This document shows, piece by piece, positions 32,662 through 43,141 of a stretch of 64,000 nucleotides of DNA. A model generated the notes under the pieces. It was not told where the DNA came from and did no database searches. It worked only from the letters and a program-made list of their open reading frames with translations. The stretch is taken from the NCBI RefSeq assembly GCF_018294505.1, contig NC_057811.1, positions 404,886,790 to 404,950,789 of the forward strand, given 5' to 3'. The translations under genes were made by a program, and so were the position numbers. Source of the stretch: Triticum aestivum (Eukaryota; Streptophyta; Magnoliopsida; Poales; Poaceae). Each line of letters starts with the position of its first letter. Position 1 is the stretch's first letter.

Positions 32662-34064
32662 TGATACGTCTCCAACGTATCTACTTTTCCGAACACTTTT
32701 GCCCTTGTTTTGGACTCTAACTTGCATGATTTGAACGGAACTAACCCGGACTGACGCCGTTTTCAGCAGAATTGCCATAGTGTTATTTTTGTGCAGAAAT
32801 AGAAGTTCTCGGAATGACCTGAAAATCAACGGAGAATTATTTTGGAACTAATAAAAAATACTGGCGAAAGAATCAAGGCCAGGGGGCCCACACCCTGTCC
32901 ATGAGGGTGGGGGCGCGCCTACCCCCCTGGGCGCGGCCCCCTGCCTCGTGGCCCCCCTAGAGCTCCACCGACCTCAACTCCAACTCTATATATTCATGTT
33001 CGGGGAGAAAAAAATCAGAGAGAAGGATTCATCACGTTTTACGATACGGAGCCGCCGCCAAGCGCTAATCTCTCTCGGGAGGGCTGATCTGGAGTCCGTT
33101 CGAGGCTCCAAAGAGGGGAATCCATCGCCATCGTCATCATCAACCATCCTCCATCACCAATTTCATGATGCTCACCGCCGTGCGTGAGTAATTCCATCGT
33201 AGGCTTGCTGGACGGTGATGGGTTGGATGAGATTTATCATGTAATCGAGTTAGTTTTGTTAGGGTTTGATCCCTAGTATCCACTATGTTCTGAGATTGAT
33301 GTTGCTATGACTTTGCTATGCTTAATGCTTGTCACTAGGGCCCGAGTGCCATGATTTCAGATCTGAACCTATTATGTTTTCATGAATATATGTGAGTTCT
33401 TGATCCTATCTTGCAAGTCTATAGTCACCTACTATGTGTTATGATCCGGCAACCCCGAAGTGACAATAATCGAGACCACTCCCGGTGATGATCGTAGTTT
33501 GAGGAGTTCATGTATTCACTATGTGTTAATGCTTTGGTCCGATACTCTATTAAAAGGAGGCCTTAATATCCCTTAGTTTCCATTAGGACCCCGCTGCCAC
33601 GGGAGGGTAGGACAAAAGACGTCATGCAAGTTCTTTTCCATAAGCACATATGACTATATTCGGAGTACATGCCTACATTACATTGATGAATTGGAGCTAG
33701 TTCTATGTCACCCTATGTTATAACTGTTGCATGAATAATCGCATCCGGCATAATTCTCCATCACCGATCCAATGCCTACGAGCTTTTCACATATTGTTCT
33801 TCGCTTATTTACTTTTCCGTTATTACTGTTACAATCACTACAAAACTATCACCGTTACTTTTGCCACCGTTACCGTTACTTCCATATTACTTTGCTACTA
33901 AATACTTTGCTGCCGATACTAAGTTATCCAGGTGTGGTTGAATTGACAACTCAACTGCTAATACTTCAAAATATTCTTTGGCTCCCCTTGTGTCGAATCA
34001 ATAAATTTGGGTTGAATACTCTACCTCGAAAACTGTTGCGATCCCCTATACTTGTGGGTTATCA
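32662..34064 (+). repeat. Gypsy B 3' LTR, 1403 bp
   Basis: Intact copy of the LTR, TGATACGTCTCC to GGGTTATCA. Right flank AGCAT is directly followed by E2 LTR sequence. Confidence 0.92.
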
Positions 34065-35047
34065 AGCATCTAGGTTCCTCTATTGGTTATTGACCGGAGA
34101 TGTGTCTCGGTCATGTCTACATAGTTCTCAAACCCGTAGGGTCCGCACACTTAACGTTCGATGACGATTTGTATTATGAGTTATGTGTTTTGGTGACCGA
34201 AGTTTGTTCGATGTCCCGAATGAGATCACGGACATAATGAGGAGTCTTGAAATGGTCGAGAGGCAAAGATTCATATATTGGAAGGTTGTATTCGGACATC
34301 GGAATGGTTCCGAGTGATTCGGGTATTTTACCGGAGTACCGAGGGGTCACCGGAACCCCCCGGGGAAGTAATTGGGACTTATTGGGCCTTAACAGAGAAG
34401 GGGAGGCAGGCCAAGGGAGGAGGCGCCCCCGCCCCATGGAGTACGAATTGGACTAGGGGAGGGGGCGGCGTCCCCCTTGCCCTTTCCTACTCCCTCTCCC
34501 TTCCCCTCTTTCCCCCTCCGGAAAAGGGAAGGGGAATCCTACTAGGACTTGGGAGTCCTAGTAGGACTCCCCACACTTAGCGCGCCCCTAGGGGGTCGGC
34601 CTCCTCCCTCTCCTCCTTTATATACGGGGGCAGGGGGCACCCCAAAGCACAACAGTTGTTTCTTAGCCGTGTGCGGTGCCCCCCTCCACAGTTTACCACC
34701 TCGGTCATATTGTCGTAGAGCTTAGGCGAAGCCCTACGCGGATCACATCACCAACACAGTCACCACGCCGTCGTGCTGACGGAACTCTCCCTCGACCCTC
34801 TATTGGATCAAGAGCTCGAGGGATGTCATCATGCTGAACGTGTGCTGAACACGGAGGTGTTGTACGTTCGGTACTTGGATCGGTTGGATCGTGAATACGT
34901 TCGACTACATCAAGCGTGTTACTAAACGCTTCCGCTTTCGGTCTACGAGGGTACATGGACACACTCTCCCGTCTCGTTGCTATGCTTCTCCTAGATAGAT
35001 CTTGCGTGATCATACAATTTTTTTTTGAATTACTACATTCCCCAACA
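34065..35047 (+). repeat. E2 5' LTR, 3' two-thirds only
   Basis: Aligns with E2's own 3' LTR from ...GAGCATTCAGGTTCC onward to the end CCCCAACA. The first part (about 600 bp) was lost at the gypsy B border. A TATA-like TTTATATACGGGG lies at about 34618. Confidence 0.88.
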
Positions 35048-36429
35048 GTGGCATCCGAGTCAGGTCTATGCATAGATGGGTAGAACACAAAGAGTTGTGG
35101 GCGATAATAGTCATACTGCTTACCACCAACGTCTTACTTTGATTCGGCGGTATTGTTGGATGAAGCGGCCCGGACCGACATTACATGACCGCGTTCATGA
35201 GACTGGTTCTACCGATGTGCTTCGCACACAGGTGGCTAGCGGGTGTCTTTTTCTCCAACTTTAGTTCGATTTTGACTACGGCCGGTCCTTGTTGAAGGTT
35301 AAAACAACACACTTGACAAAAAATCGTTGTGGTTTTCATGCGTAGGTAAGAACGGTTCTTGCTAGAAGCCCGTAGCAGCCACGTAAAACTTGCAACAACA
35401 AAGTAGAGGACGTCTAACTTGTTTTTGCAGGGCATGTTATGATGTGATATGGTCAAGACGTGATGAGATATAAATTGTTGTATGAGATGATCATGTTTTG
35501 TAGAAGTTATCGGCAACTCGCAGGAGCCTTATGGTTGTCGCTTTATTGTATGAAATGCAATCGCCATGTAATTGCTTTACTTTATCACTAAGCGGTAGCG
35601 ATAGTCATGGAAGCAACAGTTGGCGAGACGACAACGATGCTACGATGGAGATCAAGGTGTCAAGCCGGTGACGATGGAGATCATGACGGTGCTTTGGAGA
35701 TGGAGATCAAAGGCACAAGATGATGATGGCCATATCATGTCACATATTTTGATTGCATGTGATGTTTATCCTTTATGCATCTTATTTTGCTTAGTACGGC
35801 GGTAGCATTATAAGATGATCCCTCACTAAATTTCAAGGTATAAGTGTTCTCCTTGAGTATGCACCGTTGCTATAGTTCGTCATGCCAAGACACCACGTGA
35901 TGATCGGGTGTGATAAGCTCTACGTTCACATACAATGGGTGCAAGCCAGTTTTGCACATGTAGAATACTTGGGTTAAACTTGACGAGCCTAGCATATGCA
36001 GATATGGCCTCAGAACACTGAGACCAAAAGGTCGAACGTGAATCATATACTAGATATGATCAACATAGTGATGTTCACCATTCAAAACTACTCCATCTCA
36101 CGTGATGATCGGACATGGTTTGGTTAATATGGATCACATGATCATTTAGATGATTAGAGGGATGTCTATCTAAGTGGGAGTTCTTAAGTAATATGATTAA
36201 TTGAACTTTAATTCATCATGAACTTAGTCTTGATAGTATTTGCATATCTGTGTTGTACTCCCTCCGTTCCAAAATAGATGACCCAACTTTATACTAACTT
36301 TAGTATAAAGTTGGGTCATCTATTTTGGAACGGAGGGAGTAGATCAATAGCTCGCGTATAGCTCCCCTGTTTTTTTGGTATGTTCCTAAAGAAAACTAAG
36401 TTGAAAGATGATAGTAGCAATGATGCGGA
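35048..36429 (+). other. E2 primer-binding site and leader
   Basis: Begins GTGGCATCCGAGTCAGG, the position and style of the copia primer-binding site (initiator-Met tRNA type, diverged). The leader carries no conserved frame; ORFs in it are short. A 86-bp Stowaway MITE lies at 36256-36341. Confidence 0.65.
36256..36341. mobile_element. Stowaway MITE, 86 bp, perfect palindrome
   Basis: TACTCCCTCCGTTCC at the left and its exact complement at the right. The two 42-base arms are fully complementary, separated by only two bases (CT), and inserted in the E2 leader. Absence of any mismatch suggests a recent insertion. Confidence 0.95.
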
Positions 36430-37277
36430 CTGGGTCCGTGATCTGAGGATTATCCTCATTGCTGCATAGAAGAATTATGTCCTTGATGGACGGCTAGGTG
36501 ACAGACCTATTTCAGGAGCAGATGCAGATGTTATGTACGTTTGACAAGCTCAGTATGATGACTACTTGATAGTTTAGTGCACCATGCTTTATGGCTTAGA
36601 ACCGGGACTTCAAAAATGTTTTGAACGACATGGAGCATATGAGATGTTCCAAGAGCTGGAAATGATATTTCAGACTCATGCCCATGTTAAGAGGTACAAG
36701 ACCTCTGACAAGTACTTTACCTACAAGATGGAGGAGAATAGCTCAGCTAGTGGGCATGTGCTCAGAATGTCTGGGTACAACAATCGCTTGAATCAAGTGG
36801 GAGTTAATCTTCCAGATAAGATAGTGATTGACAAAGTTCTCTAGCCACTATCACCAAGTTACTAGAACTTCGTGATGAACTATGATATGCAAGGGAAAGA
36901 AAGGGAACTTCAAGAATGACAAGCAAGTTGTCACTCCCGTGAAGAAACCCAAAGCTAGACCCAAGCATGAAACTGAGTGCTTCTACTGCAAAGGAAATGG
37001 TCACTGGAAGCGGAACTACCCTAAATACTTGGAGGATAAGAAGGATGGCAAAGTGAACAAAGGTACATTTGATATACATGTTGTTGATGTGTACTTTACT
37101 AGTGTTCATAGTAACCCCAAGGTATTTGATACCGGTTCAGCTGCTAAGATTAGTAACTCGAAACAGGAGTTGCAAAATGAACAGAAACTAGTTAAGGGAA
37201 AGGTGACGATGTGTGTTGGAAATGATTCCAAGGTTGATAAGATCACCATCGTACACTCCTTTCACCTTCGGGATTAG
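36430..37277 (+). pseudogene. gag: E2 gag remnant
   Basis: The same gag as in E1: NYVLDGRLGDRPISG, then LQKCFERHGAYEMFQEL, and the zinc-knuckle segment. An in-frame TAG lies at 36842 and a deletion of about 120 bp joins NYDMQG to GKKGNF near 36895. The zinc knuckle (36978-37019) reads C-F-Y-C-K-G-N-G-H-W-K-R-N-Y: the last cysteine is Tyr. E1 and E2 thus lost different cysteines of the same knuckle. Confidence 0.85.
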
Positions 37278-38160
37278 TGTTGAACCTAAAATAAATGTTA
37301 TTTGGTGTTTGCGTTGAGCATGAATATGATTGGATCATGTTTATCGCAATACGGTTATTCATTTAAGTCAAAGAATAATTGTTGTTCTGTTTACATGAAT
37401 AAAACCTTCTATGGTGGTCATACACTTAATATAAATGGTTTATTGAATCTCGATCGTAGTGATACACATATTTATAATATTGATGCCAAAAGATGCAAAG
37501 TTGATAATGATAGTGCAACATACTTGTGGCACTGCCGTTTAGGTCATATTGGTGTAAAGCGCATGAAGAAACTCCATACGGATGGATTGTTGGAATCACT
37601 TGATTATGAATCATTTGATGCTTGCGAACCATGCCTCATGGGCAAGATGACTAAGACTCCATTCTCCAGAACAATGGAGTGAGCCACTGACTTATTGGAA
37701 ATAATACATGCCGATGTATGCGGTCCGATGAGTGTTGAGGCTCGCGGCCGGTATCATTATTTTCTAACCTTCACAGGTGATTTGAGAAGATATGGGTATA
37801 TCTAATTAATGAAACACGAGTCTGAAACATTTGAAAAGTTCAAAAGAATTTCAGAGTGAAGTGGAGAATCATCGTAACAAGAAAATAAAGTTTCTACGAT
37901 CTGATCGCGGAGGCGAATATTTGAGTTGTGAATTTGGCCTTCATTTAAAACAATGTGGAATAGTTTCACAACTCACGCAACCTGGAACACCACAGCGTAA
38001 TGGTGTGTCCAACGTCATAACCGTACTTTATTAGATATGGTGCGATCTATGATGTCTCTTACCGATTTACCACTATCATTTTGGGGTTATGCATTAGAGA
38101 CAGCTGCATTCACGTTTAATAGGGCACCTTCTAAATCTCTTGAGACGACATCGTATGGAC
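37278..38160 (+). pseudogene. E2 integrase region, broken
   Basis: GAG-pre-integrase is readable at 37302-37682 (WHCRLGHIGVKRM, CEPCLMGK). A TGA at 37680, a TAA at 37804 and a +1 frameshift near 37840 follow. Core text LRSDRGGEYLS is intact at about 37895, but a deletion at about 38010 changes NGVSERRN into NGVSNVIT, removing the catalytic Glu. Confidence 0.85.
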
Positions 38161-40077
38161 TGTGGTTTAGCAAGAAACCAAAGCTGTCATTTCTTAAAGT
38201 TTGGGGTTTGCGATGCTTATGTGAAAAAGTTTTCAGCCTGATAAGCTCGAACCCAAATCGGAGAAGTGCGTCTTCATAGGATACCCAAAAGAAACTGTTG
38301 GGTATACCTTCTATCACAGATTCGAAGGCAAGATCTTTGTTGCTAGGAATGGATCCTTTCTAGAGAAGGAGTTTCTCTCGAAAGAAGTGAGTGGGAGGAA
38401 GGTAGAACTTGATGAGGTAATTGTACTATATCTCTAGTTGGAGAGTAGTTCATCGAAATCAGTTTCAGTGATGCCTACACCAATTAGTGAGGAAGTTAAT
38501 GATGATGATCATGAAACTTCAGATCAAGTTACCACTAAACCTCGTAGGTCAACCAGAGCACGTTCTGCACCAGAGTGGTATGGTAATCCTATTCTGGAAG
38601 TCATGTTACTAGACTATGACAAACCTACGAACTATGAGGAAGCGATGATGAGCCCAGATTCCGATAAATGGCTTGAGGCCATGAAATCTGAGATAAGATC
38701 CATGTATGAGAACAAAGTATGGACTTTGGTGGACTTGCCCGATGATCGGCAAGCCATTGAGAATAAATGGATCTTCAAGAGGAAGACGGACGCTGATGGT
38801 AGTGTTACTATCTACAAAGCTTGACTTGTCGCAAAATGTTTTCGACAAGTTCAAGGGGTTGACTACGATGAGATTATCTCACCCGTAGCGATGCTTAAGT
38901 CTATCTGAATCATGTTAGCAATTGCCGCATTTTATGAAATCTCGCAAATGGATGTCAAAATTGAATTCCTTAATGGATTAATTAAAGAAGAGTTGTATAT
39001 GATGCAACCAGAAGGTTTTTTGTCAATCCTAAAGGTGCTAACAAAATGTGCAAGCTCCAACGATATATCTATGGACTGGTGCAAGCATCTGGAGTTGGAA
39101 TATACGCTTTGATGAGTTGATCAAAGCATATAGTTTTATACAGACTTGTGGTGAAGCCTGTATTTACAAGAAAGTGAGTGGGAACACTACAGCCTTTATA
39201 AGTATATGTGAATGACATATTGTTGATCAGAAATGGTGTAGAATTTTCTGGAAAGCATAAAGGAGTGTTTGAAAGGAGTTTTTCAAAGAAACACCTCGGT
39301 GAAGCTGCTTACATATTGAGCATCAAGATCTATAGAGATAGACCAAGACGCTTGATAAGATTTTTTCAATGAGTATATACCTTGACAAGATTTTGAAGTA
39401 GTTCAAAATGGAACAGTCAAAGAAGGAGTTCTTGCCTGTCTTGCAAGGTGTAAAGTTGAGTAAGACTCAAAACCCGACCACGACAGAAAATAGAAAGAGA
39501 ATGAAAGTCATTCCCTATGCCTCAGCCATAGGTTCTATAAAAGTATGCTATGTTGTGTACTAGACCTATTGTGCATCTTGCCATGAGTTTGGCAAGGGGG
39601 TACGATAGTGATCCAGGAGTGGAGGACAGCGGTCAAAGTTATCCTTAGAGGACTAAGGAAATATTTCTCGGTTATGGAGGTGATAAAGAGTTCGTCGTAA
39701 AGAGTTATGTCGATACAAGCTTTTACACCGATCAGGATGACTCCGAGTCTCAATCTGGATACATATTGAAAGTGGGAGCAATTAGCTAGAGTAGCACCAT
39801 GCAGACCATTGTAGACATAGAAAATTTGCAAAATACATACGGCTTTGAATATGGCAGACCCGTCGACTAAACTTCTCTCACAAGCAAAACATGATCACAC
39901 CTTAGTACTCTTTGGGTGTTAATCACATAGCGATGTGAACTGGATTGTTGACTCTAGTAAACCCTTTGGCTGTTAGTCAGATGGCGATGTGAACTAATCA
40001 CATAAAGATGTGAACTATTGGTGTTAAATCACATGATGATGTGAACTAGATTATTGACTCTAGTGCAAGTGGGAGAC
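38161..40077 (+). pseudogene. E2 reverse transcriptase-RNase H region, broken
   Basis: Start of the RT domain at 38438-38824 (EAMMSPDSDKWLEAM, then WTLVDLPDDRQAIENKW), ending at a TGA that replaces the Arg codon after YKA. Later segments are frameshifted. The polymerase motif at 39205-39216 reads Tyr-Val-Asn-Asp instead of Tyr-Val-Asp-Asp. The RNase H end and a non-coding tail with TCACAT..ATGTGA motifs follow, then the polypurine tract AAGTGGGAGA before the LTR. Confidence 0.82.
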
Positions 40078-41674
40078 TGAAGGAAATATGCCCTAGAGGC
40101 AATAATAAAGTTGTTATTTATATTTCCTTATATCATGATAAATGTTTATTATTCATGCTAGAATTGTATTAACCGAAAACTTGATACATGTGTGAATACA
40201 TAGACAAAAACAAAGTGTCCCTAGTATGCCTCTACTTGACTAGCTCGTTAATCAAATATGGTTAAGTTTCCTAACCATAGACATGTGTTGTCATTTAATG
40301 ACCGGGATCACATCATTTGGAGAATGATGTGATGGAGAATACCCACCCGTTAGCTTAGCATAATGATCGTTAAGTTTTATTGCTATTGCTTTCTTCATGC
40401 TTATACATATTCCTCTTACTATGAGATTATGGAACTTCCAAATACCGGAGGAACACCTTGTGTGCTATCAAACGTCACAACGTAACTGGGTGATTCATGA
40501 TTATAAATATGCTGATACCGACGATTGAATCTCAGGCAAGTAAAGAGACTTGCCGGTAACGAGATTGAACTAGGTATGATGATACCGACGATTGAATCTC
40601 AGGCAAGTAACATACCGGTGACAAAGGGAATGACGTATGTTGTTATGCGGTTTGACCGATAAAGATCTTTGTAGAATATGTAGGAGCCAATATGAGCATT
40701 CAGGTTCCGCTATTGGTTATTGACCAGAGATGTGTCTCGGTCATGTCTACATATTCTCGAACCCGTAGGGTCTGCACGCTTAACGTTCGATGATGATTTG
40801 TATTATGAGTTATGTGTTTTGGTGACCGAAGTTTGTTCGATGTCCCGAATGAGATCACGGACATGACGAGGAGTCTCAAAATGGTCGAGAGGTAAAGATT
40901 CATATATTGGAAGGTTGTATTCGGACATCGGAATGGTTCAGAGTGATTCGGGTATTTTACCGGAGTACCGAGGGGTTACCGGAACCCCCCGGGGAAGTAA
41001 TTGGGCCTTATTGGGCCTTAAGGGAGAAGAGGAGGCAGGCCAAGGGAAGAGGCTCCCCCCCCATGGAGTCCAAATTGGACTAGGGGAGGGGGCGGCGCCC
41101 ACCCTTGCCCTTTCCTACTCCCTCTCCCTTTCCCTCTTTCCCCCTCCGGAAAAGGAAAGGGGAATCCTACTAGGACTTGGGAGTCCTAGTAGGACTCCCC
41201 ACACTTGGCGCACCCCTAGGGGGCCTGCCTCCTCCCTCTCCTCCTTTATATATGGGGGCAGGGGGCACCCCAACGCACAACAGTTGTTTCTCAGCCGTGT
41301 GCGGTGCCCCCCTCCACAGTTTACCACCTCGGTCATATTGTTGTCGTGCTTAGACGAAGCCCTGTGTGGATCACATCACCAACACGGTCGCCACGCCGTC
41401 GTGCTGACGGAACTCTCCCTCGACCCTCTACTGGATCAAGAGCTCGAGGGACGTCATCATGATGTACGTGTGCTGAACACGGAGGTGCCGTACGTTCGGT
41501 ACTCGGATCGGTTGGATCGGGAAGATGTTCGACTACATCAACCGCGTTACTAAACGCTTCCGCTTTCGGTCTTCGAGGGTACGTGGACACACTCTCCCGT
41601 CTCGTTGCTATGCTTCTCCTAGATAGATCTTGCGTGATCATAGGAATTTTTTTGAATTACTACGTTCCCCAACA
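40078..41674 (+). repeat. E2 3' LTR, 1597 bp
   Basis: TGAAGGAAATATGCCCTAGA at the start and ...CGTTCCCCAACA at the end. It contains a local duplication (AGAGACTTGCCGGTAA.GAG block and ATACCGACGATTGAATCTCA at about 40514 and 40580) not present in E1. Confidence 0.9.
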
Positions 41675-43141
41675 ACTAGACCATGAAAAACCTACGAACT
41701 ATGAAGAAGCACTGATGAGCCCAGATTCCGACAGATGGCTTGAGGCCATTAAATTTGAGATAGTATCCATGTATGAGAACAAAGTATGGACTTTGGTGGA
41801 CTTGCCCGATAATCGGCAAGCCATAGAGAATAAATGGATCTTCAAGAAGAAGACTGGTGCTGATGGTAATGTTACTGTCTACAAAGCTCGACTTGTCGCA
41901 AAAGGTTTTCGACAAGTTCAAGGGGTTGACTACGATGAGACCTTCTCACTTGTAGCGATGCTTAAGTCCGTCCGAATCATCTTAGCAATTGCCGCATTTT
42001 ATGATTATGAAATCTGGCAAATGGATGTCAAAACTGCATTCCTTAATAGATTTTTAAAGAAGAGTTGTATATGATGCAACCAGAAGGTTTTTTCGATCCT
42101 AAAGGTGCTAACAAAGTGTGCAAACTCCAGTGATCCATCTATGGACTGGTGCAAGCATCTCGGAGTTGGAATATACGCTTTAATGAGGTGATCAAAGCAT
42201 ATGGTTTTATACAGACTTTCGGTGAAACCTATATTTACAAGAAAGTGAGTGGGTGCTCTGTTGCATTTCTAATATTATATGTAGATGACATATTGTTGAT
42301 TGGAAATGATGTAGAATTTCTGGATAGCATAAAAGGATACTTAAATAAGAGTTTTTCAATGAAAGACCTCGGTGAAGTTGCTTATATATTGGGCATCAAG
42401 ATATATAGAGATAGATCAAGACGCTTAATAGGACTTTCACAAAGCACATACCTTGACAAAGTTTTGAAGAAGTTCAAAATGGATCGGTCAAAGAAAGGAT
42501 TCTTGTCTGTGTTACAAGGTGTGTGAAGTTGATTAAGACTCAAAACCCGACCACGACAAAATATAGAGAGAGAATGAAAGTCATTCCCTATGCCTTAGTC
42601 ATAGGTTCTATAAAGTATGTCATGTTGTGTACCAGACCTGTTGTGTGCCTTACCATGAGTTTGGCAAGGGGTTACAATAGTAATCTAGGAGTAGATCACT
42701 AGCAACGTTTAAAATTATCCTTAGGTGCCTAAATAGGACTAAGGAAATGTTTCTCGGTTATGGAGGTGATAAAGAGTTCGTCGTAAAGAGTTACATTGAT
42801 GCAATCTTTGACACCAACCCGGATGACTCTAAGTCTCGATCTGGATACATATTGAAAGTGGGAGCAATTAGCTAGAGTAGCTCCATGCAGAGCATTGTAG
42901 ACATAGAAATTTGCAAAATAAATACGGATCTGAATGTGACAGACCCGTTGACTAAACCTCTCTCACAAGCAAAACATGATCACACCTTAGTACTCTTTGG
43001 GTGTTAATCACATGGCAATGTGAACTAGATTATTGACTCTAGTAAACTCTTTGGGTGTTGGTCACATGGCGATGTGAACTATGGGTGTTAAATCACATGG
43101 TGATGTGAACTAGATTATTGACTCTAGTGCAAGTGGGAGAC
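41675..43141 (+). pseudogene. E1 reverse transcriptase-RNase H region
   Basis: Continuation of E1 on the far side of E2. The frame from about 41683 reads HEKPTNYEEALMSP, WTLVDLPDNRQAIENKW and VDYDETFSLVAM, shifts near 42050-42120, and resumes at 42149-42526 with the intact YVDD motif (42278-42289) and MKDLGEVAYILGIK. RNase H after 42530 is decayed. The region ends with TCACATGG.GATGTGA motifs and the polypurine tract before the LTR at 43142. It is better preserved than E2 or E4 at the catalytic motif but not continuous. Confidence 0.87.

Larger units (their letters stand above)
19990..34064 (+). mobile_element. Gypsy B: non-autonomous Athila/Sabrina-like element
   Basis: Two LTRs of about 1.40 kb (19990-25958 with an insert, and 32662-34064) both start TGATACGTCTCC and end GGGTTATCA. 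Between them are a primer-binding site, gag-protease, an extra ORF, a long 3' untranslated part and a polypurine tract. There is no reverse transcriptase, RNase H or integrase, so it needs help in trans. The name Sabrina is my recollection of the LTR, not a search result. The left flank is E1 integrase and the right flank is the E2 LTR, so the locus has been rearranged since insertion. The two LTRs differ at several percent of sites, mostly transitions. Confidence 0.88.
34065..41674 (+). mobile_element. Angela-like Ty1-copia element E2, 5' end lost
   Basis: 5' LTR remnant 34065-35047, primer-binding region GTGGCATCCGAGTCAGG at 35048, decayed gag, integrase, RT-RNase H, and 3' LTR 40078-41674. 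The element sits in E1 between integrase and RT. The bases after its 3' LTR, ACTAG (41675-41679), are the likely target duplication, but the left copy was removed with the first part of the 5' LTR. The LTR pair is very similar over the part kept. It is a different subgroup from E1 (different text in the leader and in the GC-rich block). Confidence 0.88.

Noticed and set aside
19985..34069. CGCAT/AGCAT as a proven target duplication of gypsy B
   Set aside because: Four of five bases match, but the flanking sequences come from different elements, so chance or rearrangement cannot be excluded.
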